DNA of 64,000 nt from Candidatus Bathyarchaeia archaeon (GCA_038873195.1 JAVZEV010000001.1:1-64000), one strand, 5' to 3'; numbered from the stretch's first letter, positions 25,892 to 33,949 are shown. The notes: generated by a model not told the origin, from the letters alone. Program-made: numbers and translations.

Positions 25892-26179
25892 TTGTTGGTT
25901 CAAAATAGAAAACAGCGTAGTAATAATCATCGAGGACGTTTAGATATTATCGCGGATATCCTAGAGGCTTCCCAAAATGGAACTCGCAAAACCTATTTTA
26001 TGTATCGATGCAATCTAAGTTTTAAACAACTAAAATATTATTTGAGTTTTTTGCAGAAGAAAGGGCTTCTTAACACGGCTAACGAAGTGCATCATCCTCA
26101 ATCTGACCTGTTCAAGATAACTGATAAGGGCAAAGAATTTTTGAAGGCATACAAAGGCTTGAAAGCTCTCATGAAGTAG
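25892..26179 (+). CDS. Winged-helix DNA-binding protein (PF14947-like)
   Basis: A 95-residue protein with the pattern RLDIIADILEASQNGTRKTY, LSFKQLKYYLSFLQKKGLL and DLFKITDKGKEFLKAYKGL. This is the compact winged helix (HTH_45 type) that is abundant in TACK archaea. The start is one of two adjacent TTG codons at 25892. It is convergent with another small winged-helix gene, with only 4 bp between stops. Its target is not known. Confidence 0.75.
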   Translation: MLVQNRKQRSNNHRGRLDIIADILEASQNGTRKTYFMYRCNLSFKQLKYYLSFLQKKGLLNTANEVHHPQSDLFKITDKGKEFLKAYKGLKALMK

Positions 26180-26183
26180 CTGC

Positions 26184-26402
26184 TTATGTTAAAAATTGCT
26201 GAACAGTCTTTTCAAGCTTTACTTTTCCACTTTCTTCATCTGCTATTATAAAACTGTATTTTATAAGAAACGCAATTATTTGTTGCAGTTGTTTTTTATT
26301 TAGGTTCACTTCTTGTTGTATCTCTTTCAGCTGGTGGCATTCTCCATCGCTGAGTATCTCAAGAATTCTCGAAATTTTCGATGTCAGCGATATGTCCCCC
26401 AA
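26184..26402 (-). CDS. Small winged-helix protein
   Basis: A 72-residue protein: ISRILEILSDGECHQLKEIQ then NLNKKQLQQIIAFLIKYSFI and a short wing. The TTG start at 26402 is the only plausible one. It is probably a transcription factor. It diverges from the inositol phosphatase gene and converges on the neighbouring winged-helix gene. Confidence 0.55.
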   Translation of the reverse strand: MGDISLTSKISRILEILSDGECHQLKEIQQEVNLNKKQLQQIIAFLIKYSFIIADEESGKVKLEKTVQQFLT

Positions 26403-26559
26403 CGGATACTATTTGGTTACAGTCCCTTTTGTTTAAATGCCTTATGAGGTTTTATTTCAGAATTTTTTTCTAGAAGATTATATTTCAAAAGGCCTACTGT
26501 TCATTTCAGCAAATGCTTTATCAAAAGCAGCCACAATAAACAATTGGAGAAACGCATGG

Positions 26560-27399
26560 ATGACGAAACAAACAGATTGGCTACAAATTCTTGTTGAATG
26601 CCAAAAGAAAGTAAAACAGCAGATAACTCCGCTTCTTAAAACGTTAAATCAGCCACAACCAAACTTGGGATTAGGAGCTGGCGGAGACCCCATAAAACAG
26701 ATAGACCTTGCAGCAGAAAACGCCATAATCACTCCGCTTAAAGAACATGAAATCTCCTTTACTCTAATCAGCGAAGAATCAGGCATAAAAAAGTATGGAG
26801 AAAAACCAAACGAATGTTTTGTGACCACTGACCCCATAGATGGTACAACAAACCTTATGCGAGGAATACCTTTCTATGCAACTTCCATTGCTGTTTCCAC
26901 ACAACCAAATCTGCGCACAGTACACACGGCCCTTGTAGCAGACCTTTTTCATGACATAACGTATACTGCGCAAAAAGGAAAAGGCGCTTACCGCAATGCT
27001 AAAAGAATAACACCGTCAAGAAACTACATGTTGGAAGAAGCAGTTATAGGCGTGGACCTAAACACTTACAAAGTGTCAAAGATAGCTCCACAACTTTCTG
27101 GCTTGATACACAAAACAAAACACATACGCCACTTCGGAGCCAACGCCTTAGAACTATGCTACGTTGCAGATGGCACAACAGACGCCTTTATAGACATACG
27201 CGGAAAACTCCGTGCAACAGACATGTCTGCAGCATGGTTAATAGTAGAAGAAGCGGGAGCAAAAATGACAACTCCTACTGGAAAACCCTTAAACATCAAG
27301 CTTCACCCAAAACAGAAAATCGCCTTTATCGCAGCTGCAAATCCTAAAATCCACGCAACAATACTTGACTTGATAAAACTTGAAAAGGAAGCAAAATGA
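26560..27399 (+). CDS. Inositol monophosphatase/fructose-1,6-bisphosphatase family enzyme
   Basis: A 279-residue Mg-dependent sugar phosphatase. Key motifs: ISEESG (metal-binding Glu), DPIDGTTNLMRGIP (metal-binding Asp pair), and the late ATDMSAAWLIVEEAGA region. Archaeal members often act on both inositol 1-phosphate and fructose 1,6-bisphosphate, so a gluconeogenic role is possible. The ATG at 26560 with GGAGAAACGC upstream is preferred; the frame is open for 41 further codons, but these do not look like the family. The stop overlaps the start of the phosphoesterase gene by 4 bases (ATGA). Confidence 0.9.
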   Translation: MTKQTDWLQILVECQKKVKQQITPLLKTLNQPQPNLGLGAGGDPIKQIDLAAENAIITPLKEHEISFTLISEESGIKKYGEKPNECFVTTDPIDGTTNLMRGIPFYATSIAVSTQPNLRTVHTALVADLFHDITYTAQKGKGAYRNAKRITPSRNYMLEEAVIGVDLNTYKVSKIAPQLSGLIHKTKHIRHFGANALELCYVADGTTDAFIDIRGKLRATDMSAAWLIVEEAGAKMTTPTGKPLNIKLHPKQKIAFIAAANPKIHATILDLIKLEKEAK

Positions 27400-28241
27400 T
27401 AACTCCATTATTACCGCATCCAGCAGCATTAGTAAAAACGCAAAAAACACGAACAATGGTAATCGCTGACTTACACATAGGATGGGAAATGGCACTCTCA
27501 GAAAAAGGGATACATGTCCCAACGCAGACTCCAAAACTCATACAGAAACTGAAAAACCTCATCTCTGCATACCAACCAAAAAAACTAGTAATTTTGGGCG
27601 ATGTTAAACACACTATTGCTACAGCAGAAATAGGCGAATGGCATGACATCCCCAACTTTTTTGATGAAATAAAAAAGCAAATACCAGAAATACTTGTAAT
27701 CCGTGGCAACCACGATGGAAACCTAGAGCCATTATTGTCTGAAAACATAAAAATATTGCCTGCCACCGGAATAATGTTGGACGACGTCGGCTTTTTCCAT
27801 GGTCACCGATGGCCATCACCTACTTTGTTGAAGTGCAAAACATTAGTAATGGCGCATGTCCATCCAGTTGTAGCTCTTCGCGACCCAGCAGGGTTCAGAA
27901 TTACGAGACAAGTTTGGATAAAAGCAGACTGCAATAAAACCCAGTTGACTCAGATTTTGCTGCAAAAAAACAAAATAAAAATTGAAAAAAGCCCAGAAGA
28001 AACATTACGGAAACATTATAATATCAAACCCAAAACTATCCAGCTTTTCATAATGCCTTCATTTAATGATTTCTTAGGAGGCAGACCGCTGAATGAAAGA
28101 AAACTTTATGGAAAAACAGAATCTGAAAGAATTGTTGGTCCAGTTCTTCGTTCCGAAGCTGTTGACATGGAAAACGCAGAAACATATCTTCTCGATGGAA
28201 CATTTCTTGGAACCTTAAACCAGCTTAAGATTCTAAGCTAA
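27396..28241 (+). CDS. SbcD-related archaeal metallophosphoesterase
   Basis: A 281-residue calcineurin-like phosphoesterase. Metal-binding motifs: MVIADLHIG (D-x-H), VILGDVKH (GD), IRGNHDG (GNHD), FFHGHRW and VMAHVHP. The last 80 residues are a typical extension ending in LDGTFLGTLNQL. It matches the archaeal SbcD-related family (TIGR00024), whose substrate is not settled. Overlap with the inositol phosphatase start codon indicates an operon. It is not the true Mre11, which lies at 45365. Confidence 0.88.
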   Translation: MITPLLPHPAALVKTQKTRTMVIADLHIGWEMALSEKGIHVPTQTPKLIQKLKNLISAYQPKKLVILGDVKHTIATAEIGEWHDIPNFFDEIKKQIPEILVIRGNHDGNLEPLLSENIKILPATGIMLDDVGFFHGHRWPSPTLLKCKTLVMAHVHPVVALRDPAGFRITRQVWIKADCNKTQLTQILLQKNKIKIEKSPEETLRKHYNIKPKTIQLFIMPSFNDFLGGRPLNERKLYGKTESERIVGPVLRSEAVDMENAETYLLDGTFLGTLNQLKILS

Positions 28242-28299
28242 AGTAGATTAGCACAAAATTTATACCAACGGCATAATTCACACTAACAAGGTGAAAAAT

Positions 28300-28896
28300 A
28301 TGCCGTCAGATGAAGATTACCCAGATTGGTTCAGAAGAAGACGCTCACCGTTCTTTAGAGGCTGGTTCTTTGAAGACATCGACAAAATGTTTCATGAAAT
28401 GGAAAAAATGATGGAAGAAGAATTCAAAACTTTCACTTCCCGCGTTCCAAAAGACTACGTTAGGGAACGCAAACTTCCAGACGGCTCAACAGTGCGCGAA
28501 CTAGGACCATTCGTGTATGGCTACAGCGTGAAAATAGGTCCAGATGGAAAACCGGAAATTCGAGAATTCGGGAACGTTAAACCAGGCCGCATGGGACCAC
28601 AAGTTAAAGAAGAACGCGAACCGCTTGTGGACATCATTGAAACTAACGGAGAAGTCCATGTTGTTGTTGAGCTTCCCGGCGTAGAGAAAAAAGACATAAA
28701 ACTTCACGGCACAGAAAACACACTGACGATATCCGTTGACACTCCACAACGCAAATACTACAAAGAAGTTGCATTACCTGCAAAGGTGAAAGTGAAAGAA
28801 GCCAAAACAGAGTACAAAAATGGAGTTTTAGAAGTCACACTGCCGAAAACCAAAGAGGAAAAGAAACCAAAAGGCGAGCCCATAAGCATAGACTGA
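28300..28896 (+). CDS. Small heat shock protein, Hsp20/alpha-crystallin
   Basis: A 198-residue ATP-independent chaperone. The alpha-crystallin domain covers about residues 110-195 (VDIIETNGEVHVVVELPGV, then KDIKLHGTENTLTISV and the family-typical GVLEVTLPK). An unusually long, charged N-terminal region (DWFRRRRSPFFRGWF and a Met/Glu-rich helix) precedes it. The ATG at 28300 follows AAGGTGA by five bases; a GTG at 28291 is in frame but overlaps that site. An AT-rich promoter-like AAATTTATA lies upstream. Confidence 0.92.
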   Translation: MPSDEDYPDWFRRRRSPFFRGWFFEDIDKMFHEMEKMMEEEFKTFTSRVPKDYVRERKLPDGSTVRELGPFVYGYSVKIGPDGKPEIREFGNVKPGRMGPQVKEEREPLVDIIETNGEVHVVVELPGVEKKDIKLHGTENTLTISVDTPQRKYYKEVALPAKVKVKEAKTEYKNGVLEVTLPKTKEEKKPKGEPISID

Positions 28897-28918
28897 CGCT
28901 CACATAGCCTGTGTTTGC

Positions 28919-29338
28919 ATGGATGAAAATTCAGAAACTGACATGCTAAATGCCATCTGCCAAGAAGCAAAAGCCGAGGGCAAATTAACCGGCAAAAATC
29001 TCACAAAGCTCTATGAAATCTTCGGTTCACGTTTTACAAGAGCCTTCGAAGCTTTGAAAGAAAACAGAGTCAAAAAGTACATCTTCAAACCCAGCGGCCG
29101 AACGGTCTGGGTGGTTGTTGGAAAGGAACGTGATTACCTCATAATGCCGGAAGCTGATTTTTGCACGTGCGACGATTTTTACTTTCGCGTATTAGACAGA
29201 GAAGTTCACTTGTGTTACCACTTAATTGCACAGAAACTAGCTAAAATTTTGGATTGGTACGAAACCATAGAAGAGCATGACGAACTTTACGATTCATTAA
29301 TGAACGAGTGGAAAAAAACTAACACCTTAAATATTTAA
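28919..29338 (+). CDS. SWIM zinc finger protein
   Basis: A 139-residue protein. Its C-terminal half has the SWIM pattern C-x-C-x14-C-x-H, seen as FCTCDDFYFR and then HLCYHLIAQK. SWIM proteins bind DNA or proteins, and archaeal and eukaryotic members act in Rad51-linked recombination (Shu complex). The N-terminal 60 residues are helical (NLTKLYEIFGSRFTRAFEAL). It lies 22 bp after hsp20 and a little upstream of RPA, so a DNA-repair role is plausible but inferred. Confidence 0.82.
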   Translation: MDENSETDMLNAICQEAKAEGKLTGKNLTKLYEIFGSRFTRAFEALKENRVKKYIFKPSGRTVWVVVGKERDYLIMPEADFCTCDDFYFRVLDREVHLCYHLIAQKLAKILDWYETIEEHDELYDSLMNEWKKTNTLNI

Positions 29339-29370
29339 ACTCAAAATATGAAGGGTGAAGGAAGAGTTTC

Positions 29371-29487
29371 ATGGATATAGGAGCATACTTTGAAATACTC
29401 AAATACACGCTCATGACTGCAACGTTTGTAGCGTTAATTCTAATTTTCTTACATGTTCTTTATGGAAAAGAAGAAAAGCAAAGCTAA
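29371..29487 (+). CDS. 38-residue single-helix membrane protein
   Basis: A short frame with a GGTGAAGGAAG Shine-Dalgarno site 10-20 bases before the ATG. A polar start (MDIGAYFEILKY) is followed by one hydrophobic helix (TLMTATFVALILIFLHVLYG) and a charged tail (KEEKQS). It ends 8 bp before the convergent DUF131 gene. The clear ribosome site and helix support a real small protein of unknown function. Confidence 0.5.
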   Translation: MDIGAYFEILKYTLMTATFVALILIFLHVLYGKEEKQS

Positions 29488-29494
29488 AAGGCAC

Positions 29495-29779
29495 TTAAGC
29501 GCTTGTCTTCTTCATTTCCCTACGCATTATCCAAAACATGATGATGCTTAATGCTGCAATAACAATTGCAACCAAAATCATCCATATAGCTTCTGGACCA
29601 GCACCTATAACGATAGGGAACGGTCCTATGAATATGATTGTTCCAAAATTCACCGCGCCAGCGCCGTGAAAAATTGTGGCAATTGACAGAATTATGATGC
29701 CTAGAAAGATTATGAAAAACCCGGCAACAAGCAGAAGCAGAAATTTATGGTTATCAATTGATTCGTTTGTTGTCGCCAT
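29495..29779 (-). CDS. DUF131-like small membrane protein
   Basis: A 94-residue protein with two long hydrophobic helices flanking the conserved-looking segment FGTIIFIGPFPIVIGAGPEA. The neighbouring gene 6 bp upstream codes for a protein with the same GPFPI-centred layout, so they are tandem paralogues. The ATG start is used. The family (DUF131, archaeal) has no known function; a membrane-embedded pair is likely. Confidence 0.75.
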   Translation of the reverse strand: MATTNESIDNHKFLLLLVAGFFIIFLGIIILSIATIFHGAGAVNFGTIIFIGPFPIVIGAGPEAIWMILVAIVIAALSIIMFWIMRREMKKTSA

Positions 29780-29785
29780 GCCTTC

Positions 29786-30052
29786 TCACCTTAACACAAA
29801 ATAAAATATCACCGCTGCTACAACAAGAAGTATCGTAAGCACTAACGAAAGCAACAGAACAGTTTTCACTGATTCTTTATCTGTTCCAAAAATTATTGGA
29901 AAAGGCCCAATTATTATAGCTCCGCCACCTCTAATTTTTCCCCTTTTTCGGATGTTTGAAACAAAAAGCAGAACAATTGCGACTAAGACAATGAGCATGC
30001 CGACAAATATTAACGCTATGCCTAAACTATAAAGCGTCTCTGCGCTCACCAT
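29786..30052 (-). CDS. DUF131 family small membrane protein
   Basis: An 88-residue membrane protein with two helices around GGAIIIGPFPIIFGTDKESV, the hallmark of archaeal DUF131 (TIGR00304) proteins. It is the upstream member of a tandem pair and overlaps nothing. It diverges from the RPA gene, with a 100-bp intergenic region. Function is not known for the family. Confidence 0.85.
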   Translation of the reverse strand: MVSAETLYSLGIALIFVGMLIVLVAIVLLFVSNIRKRGKIRGGGAIIIGPFPIIFGTDKESVKTVLLLSLVLTILLVVAAVIFYFVLR

Positions 30053-30152
30053 TATTCAGCTTCCTTTTAACACGAATTTAAAGTCGATAAAAGCCTTTTA
30101 ATAAACTTTATAGCTTCTGGGCATTTTCATCTTTAGCGGTATTGAATCTGGA

Positions 30153-31313
30153 ATGACGAGTGATAAAATAATTGAGCAAATACTTTCGAAGCATCCGGAA
30201 GTTTCTAAAAAAGAAATTCTGGAAAAACTAGAGAAAGAGAAAAAGAAAGCGGGCGGCTTCATTTCTGATGAGGCTCTAATGCGGATGATTGCTGCTGAAT
30301 TTGGTGTGGAAATCAAGAAAGATGAAGTTTCGTCATTTTCACTTTTGGTAAAAGACTTGGTTCCTGGCTTGAACAATGTTGCCTTGACTGGACGGGTTAT
30401 TGCAGTTTTTTCTCCTAAAACTTTCAAGAGTAAAAAGAATGGAAAATTTGCAAGTTTACTAGTTGCAGATAAGAGTGGCGTTTTGCGGGTTGTCATGTGG
30501 AATGATAAAGCGGGGCTTGTAGAATCTGACAAGATAAAGGCTGGGCAATTAGTTCGTTTTTCTCATGGCTATACACGTGAAGATAATAATGGACAAGTTG
30601 AGTTGCATGTTGGAGAGAAAGGCACGGTTGAAATTAATCCGAAAAACGTGGAGGCAAAAGATTATCCGACGGCTAGTATGTTTTCAACAAAAATTAGAGA
30701 ACTCGCACATGCACATAGGAATAAAAGAGTGAACGTTGTTGGCACGGTTAAAGAATTATATTCAGCGTCTACGTTTAAGCGGCAGGATTCGAGTTCTGGA
30801 AAGGTCATGCGTTTCACTTTGGCTGATGAGACGGGTGAGATTTCGGTTGTTGCTTGGGATGAGAAGGCGGAGTTTCTTGAGAAAACGTTGAAGAAAGGCG
30901 TGAAAGTGCAGCTTGTGAATGCTGTGGTTAAGAAGGCAATGAACGGAGCGGTGGAGCTTCACGTTAACATGGGAACTTACGTGGAAGTATCTGAGCAGAA
31001 AGAGGAGTTTTTGGAAATAGCTGCTTTGAAGGAAGGTTTGGATCACGTTAATGTTAGGGGAGAAGTTGCTACAAAACCTGTTCTGAGAGAAGTGAAAACA
31101 TCCAAAGGCGAACTTGTCAAGCTCGCTGTTTTTGAGTTGAAGGATGAAACTGGCAAAATATGGTTCTCGGCATGGCGCACTCATGCAGAAGCCTTTAGCA
31201 ATGTTAATGTTGGCAGTAAAATTGTTGCAAGGAACGTTTACGTGAGAAAGGGTTTTGGAAATCAGCTTGAGCTATCAACAAGAGAAAGCACAAGAATAAC
31301 GATTGTAAGTTGA
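30153..31313 (+). CDS. Replication protein A-like single-stranded DNA-binding protein
   Basis: A 386-residue protein with three OB folds. After a helical N-terminus (IIEQILSKHPEVSKKEILEK), OB folds are visible at about residues 70-165 (VALTGRVIAVFSPKTFKSKK), 180-280 (VNVVGTVKELYSASTFKRQD) and 290-385 (VNVRGEVATKPVLREVKTSK). Each has the repeated FELKDETG-type strand (ADETGEISVVAWDEKAEFLE). Archaeal RPA protects single-stranded DNA in replication and repair. There is no zinc finger. ATG at 30153; no strong ribosome site. Confidence 0.92.
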   Translation: MTSDKIIEQILSKHPEVSKKEILEKLEKEKKKAGGFISDEALMRMIAAEFGVEIKKDEVSSFSLLVKDLVPGLNNVALTGRVIAVFSPKTFKSKKNGKFASLLVADKSGVLRVVMWNDKAGLVESDKIKAGQLVRFSHGYTREDNNGQVELHVGEKGTVEINPKNVEAKDYPTASMFSTKIRELAHAHRNKRVNVVGTVKELYSASTFKRQDSSSGKVMRFTLADETGEISVVAWDEKAEFLEKTLKKGVKVQLVNAVVKKAMNGAVELHVNMGTYVEVSEQKEEFLEIAALKEGLDHVNVRGEVATKPVLREVKTSKGELVKLAVFELKDETGKIWFSAWRTHAEAFSNVNVGSKIVARNVYVRKGFGNQLELSTRESTRITIVS

Positions 31314-31358
31314 GATTGCTAATGAGAAATGATGTTTAGTGTAGGCTTTCTGAAATGT

Positions 31359-31386
31359 CTAGCCCTCCCTTATATATACCTTGAAA
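31359..31386 (+). promoter_or_regulatory. TATA-containing element, copy 1
   Basis: CTAGCCCTCCCTTATATATA followed by CC then TTGAAA. It matches 41156-41184 in 26 of 29 positions, with one gap. It combines a C-rich block and an 8-base TATATATA box. It lies after the RPA gene and before the tRNA-Met fragment, and no protein gene starts at the expected distance, so a small RNA promoter is possible. Confidence 0.45.
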
Positions 31387-31452
31387 TGCTGATTGAACCT
31401 GTCTTATGCAAGCAAAACAGCGTATTTTGTTTCACCAAGGAAAAAGGCTTGT

Positions 31453-31500
31453 TGCCGGGGACGGGAATCTCGCTTTTAGGTTTCGAGCCCGCGACCTCTG
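31453..31500 (-). pseudogene. 3' fragment of tRNA-Met with 15-base insertion
   Basis: On the minus strand these bases match the 3' third of the intact tRNA-Met gene at 32315: 33 of 34 bases agree over the variable loop, T arm and acceptor 3' strand. They are interrupted by 15 extra bases (31467-31481) in the T loop. There is no matching 5' half nearby, and the CCA is decayed to ACA. It looks like the attachment-site copy left by integration at tRNA-Met, or a decayed duplication. The insertion could also be a T-loop intron, which would require a separate 5' half. Confidence 0.7.
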
Positions 31501-31569
31501 AACAGTTATGCGCTTAAAATGCAAATTGCTATAAAGAATGTGCTCTAATGTAGTCTTTGGAGGGCTATC

Positions 31570-32286
31570 TTGACAAAAGTGGTGGCTATAAATGGAAGCG
31601 TTCGCATGGAAAAGAGTGATACAACGATGCTTATGGAACCGTTTCTTGAAGGCATGAGAGAGGCTGGTGCGTCTGTCGAGGTGTTCTATGTAAAACGTCT
31701 AAACATTATGCCTTGCATCGGAGATTTTCATTGCTGGAACATAAAACCAGGCGAGTGCATCATTTCTGACGATATGCAGATGCTTTATCCCAAGTTACGT
31801 AGCGCAGATATTCTCGTGCTGGCTACGCCTGTGTATATTCCTCTTCCAGGCGAGATGCAAAACTTCCTCAATAGGCTTTGCCCTCTTTTGGAGCCCATTT
31901 TGGAATGGCGTGAAGGTCGTACGCGAGCCAGATTTCATGAGAATGTTAGGATAAGAAAGATTGTGCTGGTATCTGCATCTGGTTGGTGGGAGTTGGGCAA
32001 CTTCGGAACCGTGCTTCGCATCGCTGAAGAACTCGCAAAAGACGCGAGCACCGAATTTACAGGTGCTATTCTGCGACCTCATGCATCCCTCATGGAAGAG
32101 AATAAAGAAAAAGCTAAGATCATCGTAGATGCATTAAAACAAGCTGGTTTTCAACTTATAAAAGACGGAAAAATGACTGATGACATCCTTGAGACAATCA
32201 GTCAACCGCTCATATCTGAAGAGGAACTTAGGCGAAGGTACAACGAATCATACATGAAAGTAAAACGTGGACAAACACCCAGCTAA
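31570..32286 (+). CDS. NADPH-dependent FMN reductase/iron-sulfur flavoprotein-like protein
   Basis: A 238-residue flavodoxin-fold protein. The FMN phosphate loop is AINGSVRMEKSDT. A Cys-containing loop follows (MPCIGDFHCW then KPGECIISDDM), in which the usual first Cys-x2-Cys pair is broken because the second Cys is Asp. ATPVYIPLPGEMQNFLNR is the second FMN-contact region. It probably uses NAD(P)H and FMN, and may not carry an Fe-S cluster. A TTG start at 31570 has GGAGGG just upstream. It lies alone between the tRNA-Met fragment and the intact tRNA-Met, which suggests arrival by integration. Confidence 0.85.
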   Translation: MTKVVAINGSVRMEKSDTTMLMEPFLEGMREAGASVEVFYVKRLNIMPCIGDFHCWNIKPGECIISDDMQMLYPKLRSADILVLATPVYIPLPGEMQNFLNRLCPLLEPILEWREGRTRARFHENVRIRKIVLVSASGWWELGNFGTVLRIAEELAKDASTEFTGAILRPHASLMEENKEKAKIIVDALKQAGFQLIKDGKMTDDILETISQPLISEEELRRRYNESYMKVKRGQTPS

Positions 32287-32314
32287 AATAGAGAATCCCA
32301 GGGGTGGGATGTGG

Positions 32315-32419
32315 TGCCGGGGGCGGGATTCGAGCCCGCGACCTCTGGCGTTGAGCGTTTTGCCCCCTTCGTCTCCAGATTATGAGTCTGGCGCCCAAAC
32401 CAGGCTAGGCTACCCCGGC
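32315..32419 (-). tRNA. tRNA-Met(CAT), elongator type, with intron
   Basis: The minus strand begins GCCGGGG and ends CCCCGGC-A, with CCA encoded (32312-32314). The anticodon stem is CCAGA/TCTGG around loop CTCATAA, anticodon CAT at 32382-32384. The T arm is GCGGG/CCCGC. The GCCGGGG acceptor is that of archaeal elongator tRNA-Met rather than initiator. A 30-base intron at about 32345-32374 must be removed to bring the TCTGG stem next to the AGGTC variable loop. A TATA-like TTTTTAAATTC lies about 25-35 bases upstream. Confidence 0.92.
32345..32374 (-). other. Non-canonical intron in tRNA-Met
   Basis: Thirty extra bases lie between the 3' anticodon stem strand and the variable loop, not at the usual 37/38 position. 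The borders are ambiguous by up to three bases because AG is repeated at both edges. The intron's 3' end (CCAG, then exon A) can pair with the TCTGG exon strand, as expected of a bulge-helix-bulge-type splice site. The intron interior is purine-rich (GAAGGGGGCAAAACG). Confidence 0.8.
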
Positions 32420-32490
32420 TCTGCTGCTTAAGTCTATTCAGAATTTAAAAACCCTTGCATATAAAGTTAAAATTTACAGTAATCCGCAAG

Positions 32491-33195
32491 TTACGTTGTC
32501 ATTTTTTCTATGCCAGAACGTTTCCCAATGTACGCTACATTTGCCATTTTAATAAACAGTCCAGTTTCGACAATTCCCGGAATAAACCTTAATTTTTGTT
32601 CTAATTCTTTTGGTTTCTGTATAAGCCCAAAATATGCATCAATGATAACATTGCCGTTGTCACTGATTACCGGTCCAACCTTTTTTATTCCTTCTCTCAA
32701 AAGTGAGCTTCCGCCAATCTCTTTTATTTTACGCGTTACAAATGGCACCGCAAAAGGTAAGACTTCAATTGGAACTGGATGATTTTTTTCTCCCAGAGTA
32801 TTTGCTTTCTTGCTTTCATCTGCTACAATTATGAGTTTTTTTGACGCAGAAGCCACTATTTTCTCTCGTGCTAACGCCCCGCCCATGCCTTTTATTAGGT
32901 TTAGTTTTTCGTCTATTTGGTCTGCCCCATCTATTGTTAAGTCTAGGATTGGGTGTTCTTCCAGAGTTGTTATGGGAATTTTGTGCTTAACTGCTAGTGT
33001 GAAAGCTTGATATGACGTGGGAACCCCGTAGATACGCAGTTCTTCCTTTTTTATTCTGTCGCCAATCGCCTCGATAGCGTACGCTGCTGTGCTTCCGCTT
33101 CCTAAACCGACGACAAAACCATCCTTAACGTGCTTAACGGCTTCTAAAGCAGCGTTTCTTTTTGCCCTTTCAATCCATTCACTTTTAGTTTTCAA
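32491..33195 (-). CDS. rpiA: Ribose-5-phosphate isomerase A
   Basis: A 234-residue enzyme interconverting ribose 5-phosphate and ribulose 5-phosphate. Family motifs: VVGLGSGSTAAYAIEAIGDR, TIDGADQIDEKLNLIKGMGG (active-site region with catalytic Asp residues), and ALAREKIVASASKKLIIVAD. The TTG start at 33195 lies within the end of the upstream gene (11-base overlap), so translation is probably coupled. In archaea lacking the oxidative pentose phosphate route, RpiA serves nucleotide synthesis. Confidence 0.96.
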   Translation of the reverse strand: MKTKSEWIERAKRNAALEAVKHVKDGFVVGLGSGSTAAYAIEAIGDRIKKEELRIYGVPTSYQAFTLAVKHKIPITTLEEHPILDLTIDGADQIDEKLNLIKGMGGALAREKIVASASKKLIIVADESKKANTLGEKNHPVPIEVLPFAVPFVTRKIKEIGGSSLLREGIKKVGPVISDNGNVIIDAYFGLIQKPKELEQKLRFIPGIVETGLFIKMANVAYIGKRSGIEKMTT

Positions 33196-33892
33196 TTTCC
33201 ATCTGCCCCAATCTATCCAGAACCTTTTCCACTTCAGCCCGGATTTCTTCTATTCTCTTTTCCGCTTCTGTTCTTGGGCTTGGCTTGGCGGAAGGCGTTT
33301 TTTTCTTTCTTTTTGCTTTTTCTTCTGTTGTGGGTTTTTCTTCTGGCTGTTCGATTGCTGGTGCCTTTGTGGGCTGTATTGTTATTTCTTTTATGGGTTT
33401 TGCTTCCACTTTGGTGCGTAATTCTTCAACTTTTGTGCTTATTTCGTCGAAGCGTTCGCTGAATAGTTTTATTAGGTCTTCTTGCATGGCTTCAAGTTCA
33501 TGCAGCGCGACTAGATTTTCGTCTTTTGAGATTGCGTCTTTCACAGTCATCATTCGCGACTTGTAGGTCTGAGCCAGTCTTTCTCTTTCTTCTTCGGTTA
33601 TTTTTCCTTCTGCATGAGCCTCATATAAACGCCGGATGGCATCGCTTAGTATCTCTCTTTCCAAATCCAAAATTCTAAGCTCTTCTTTAGCGCGTGCAGC
33701 CTCTTCTGGGGGAACGCTCTTGACAATTTTGAATGGTAAGCCCTGCGCTTTCGCAATTGATTTTTCTTCTTCTGTTGCTGAAATCTTTTTTTCTTTTCTC
33801 CATCTTTTTCTCATAGCGAAAATGACTATTGCGCAAGCGATAATGACCCCTAATACTATTAATGTTATGGTAAGGGGGTCATTAAAGAGCAA
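33185..33892 (-). CDS. Membrane-anchored coiled-coil protein of unknown function
   Basis: A 235-residue protein. A single N-terminal transmembrane helix (LTITLIVLGVIIACAIVIFA) is followed by a basic patch (MRKRWRKEKK), a helical hairpin-like region (LDLEREILSDAIRRLYEAHA, EGKITEEERERLAQTYKSR) and coiled coil to about residue 160. A Pro/Lys/Glu-rich linker and a final helix end the protein. It probably faces the cytoplasm from the membrane. TTG start with GAGGG upstream. It is joined to rpiA by overlap, though no functional link is obvious. Confidence 0.7.
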   Translation of the reverse strand: MLFNDPLTITLIVLGVIIACAIVIFAMRKRWRKEKKISATEEEKSIAKAQGLPFKIVKSVPPEEAARAKEELRILDLEREILSDAIRRLYEAHAEGKITEEERERLAQTYKSRMMTVKDAISKDENLVALHELEAMQEDLIKLFSERFDEISTKVEELRTKVEAKPIKEITIQPTKAPAIEQPEEKPTTEEKAKRKKKTPSAKPSPRTEAEKRIEEIRAEVEKVLDRLGQMEIEN

Positions 33893-33949
33893 GATTTTCC
33901 CTCTCTACTTTCATTGTTCTTTATGCATATATAAATTATATAATTGGTT

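Noticed and set aside
31329-31517. 62-codon plus-strand frame across the tRNA-Met fragment
   Set aside because: It reads through the antisense of a tRNA-like sequence and has no ribosome site or family.
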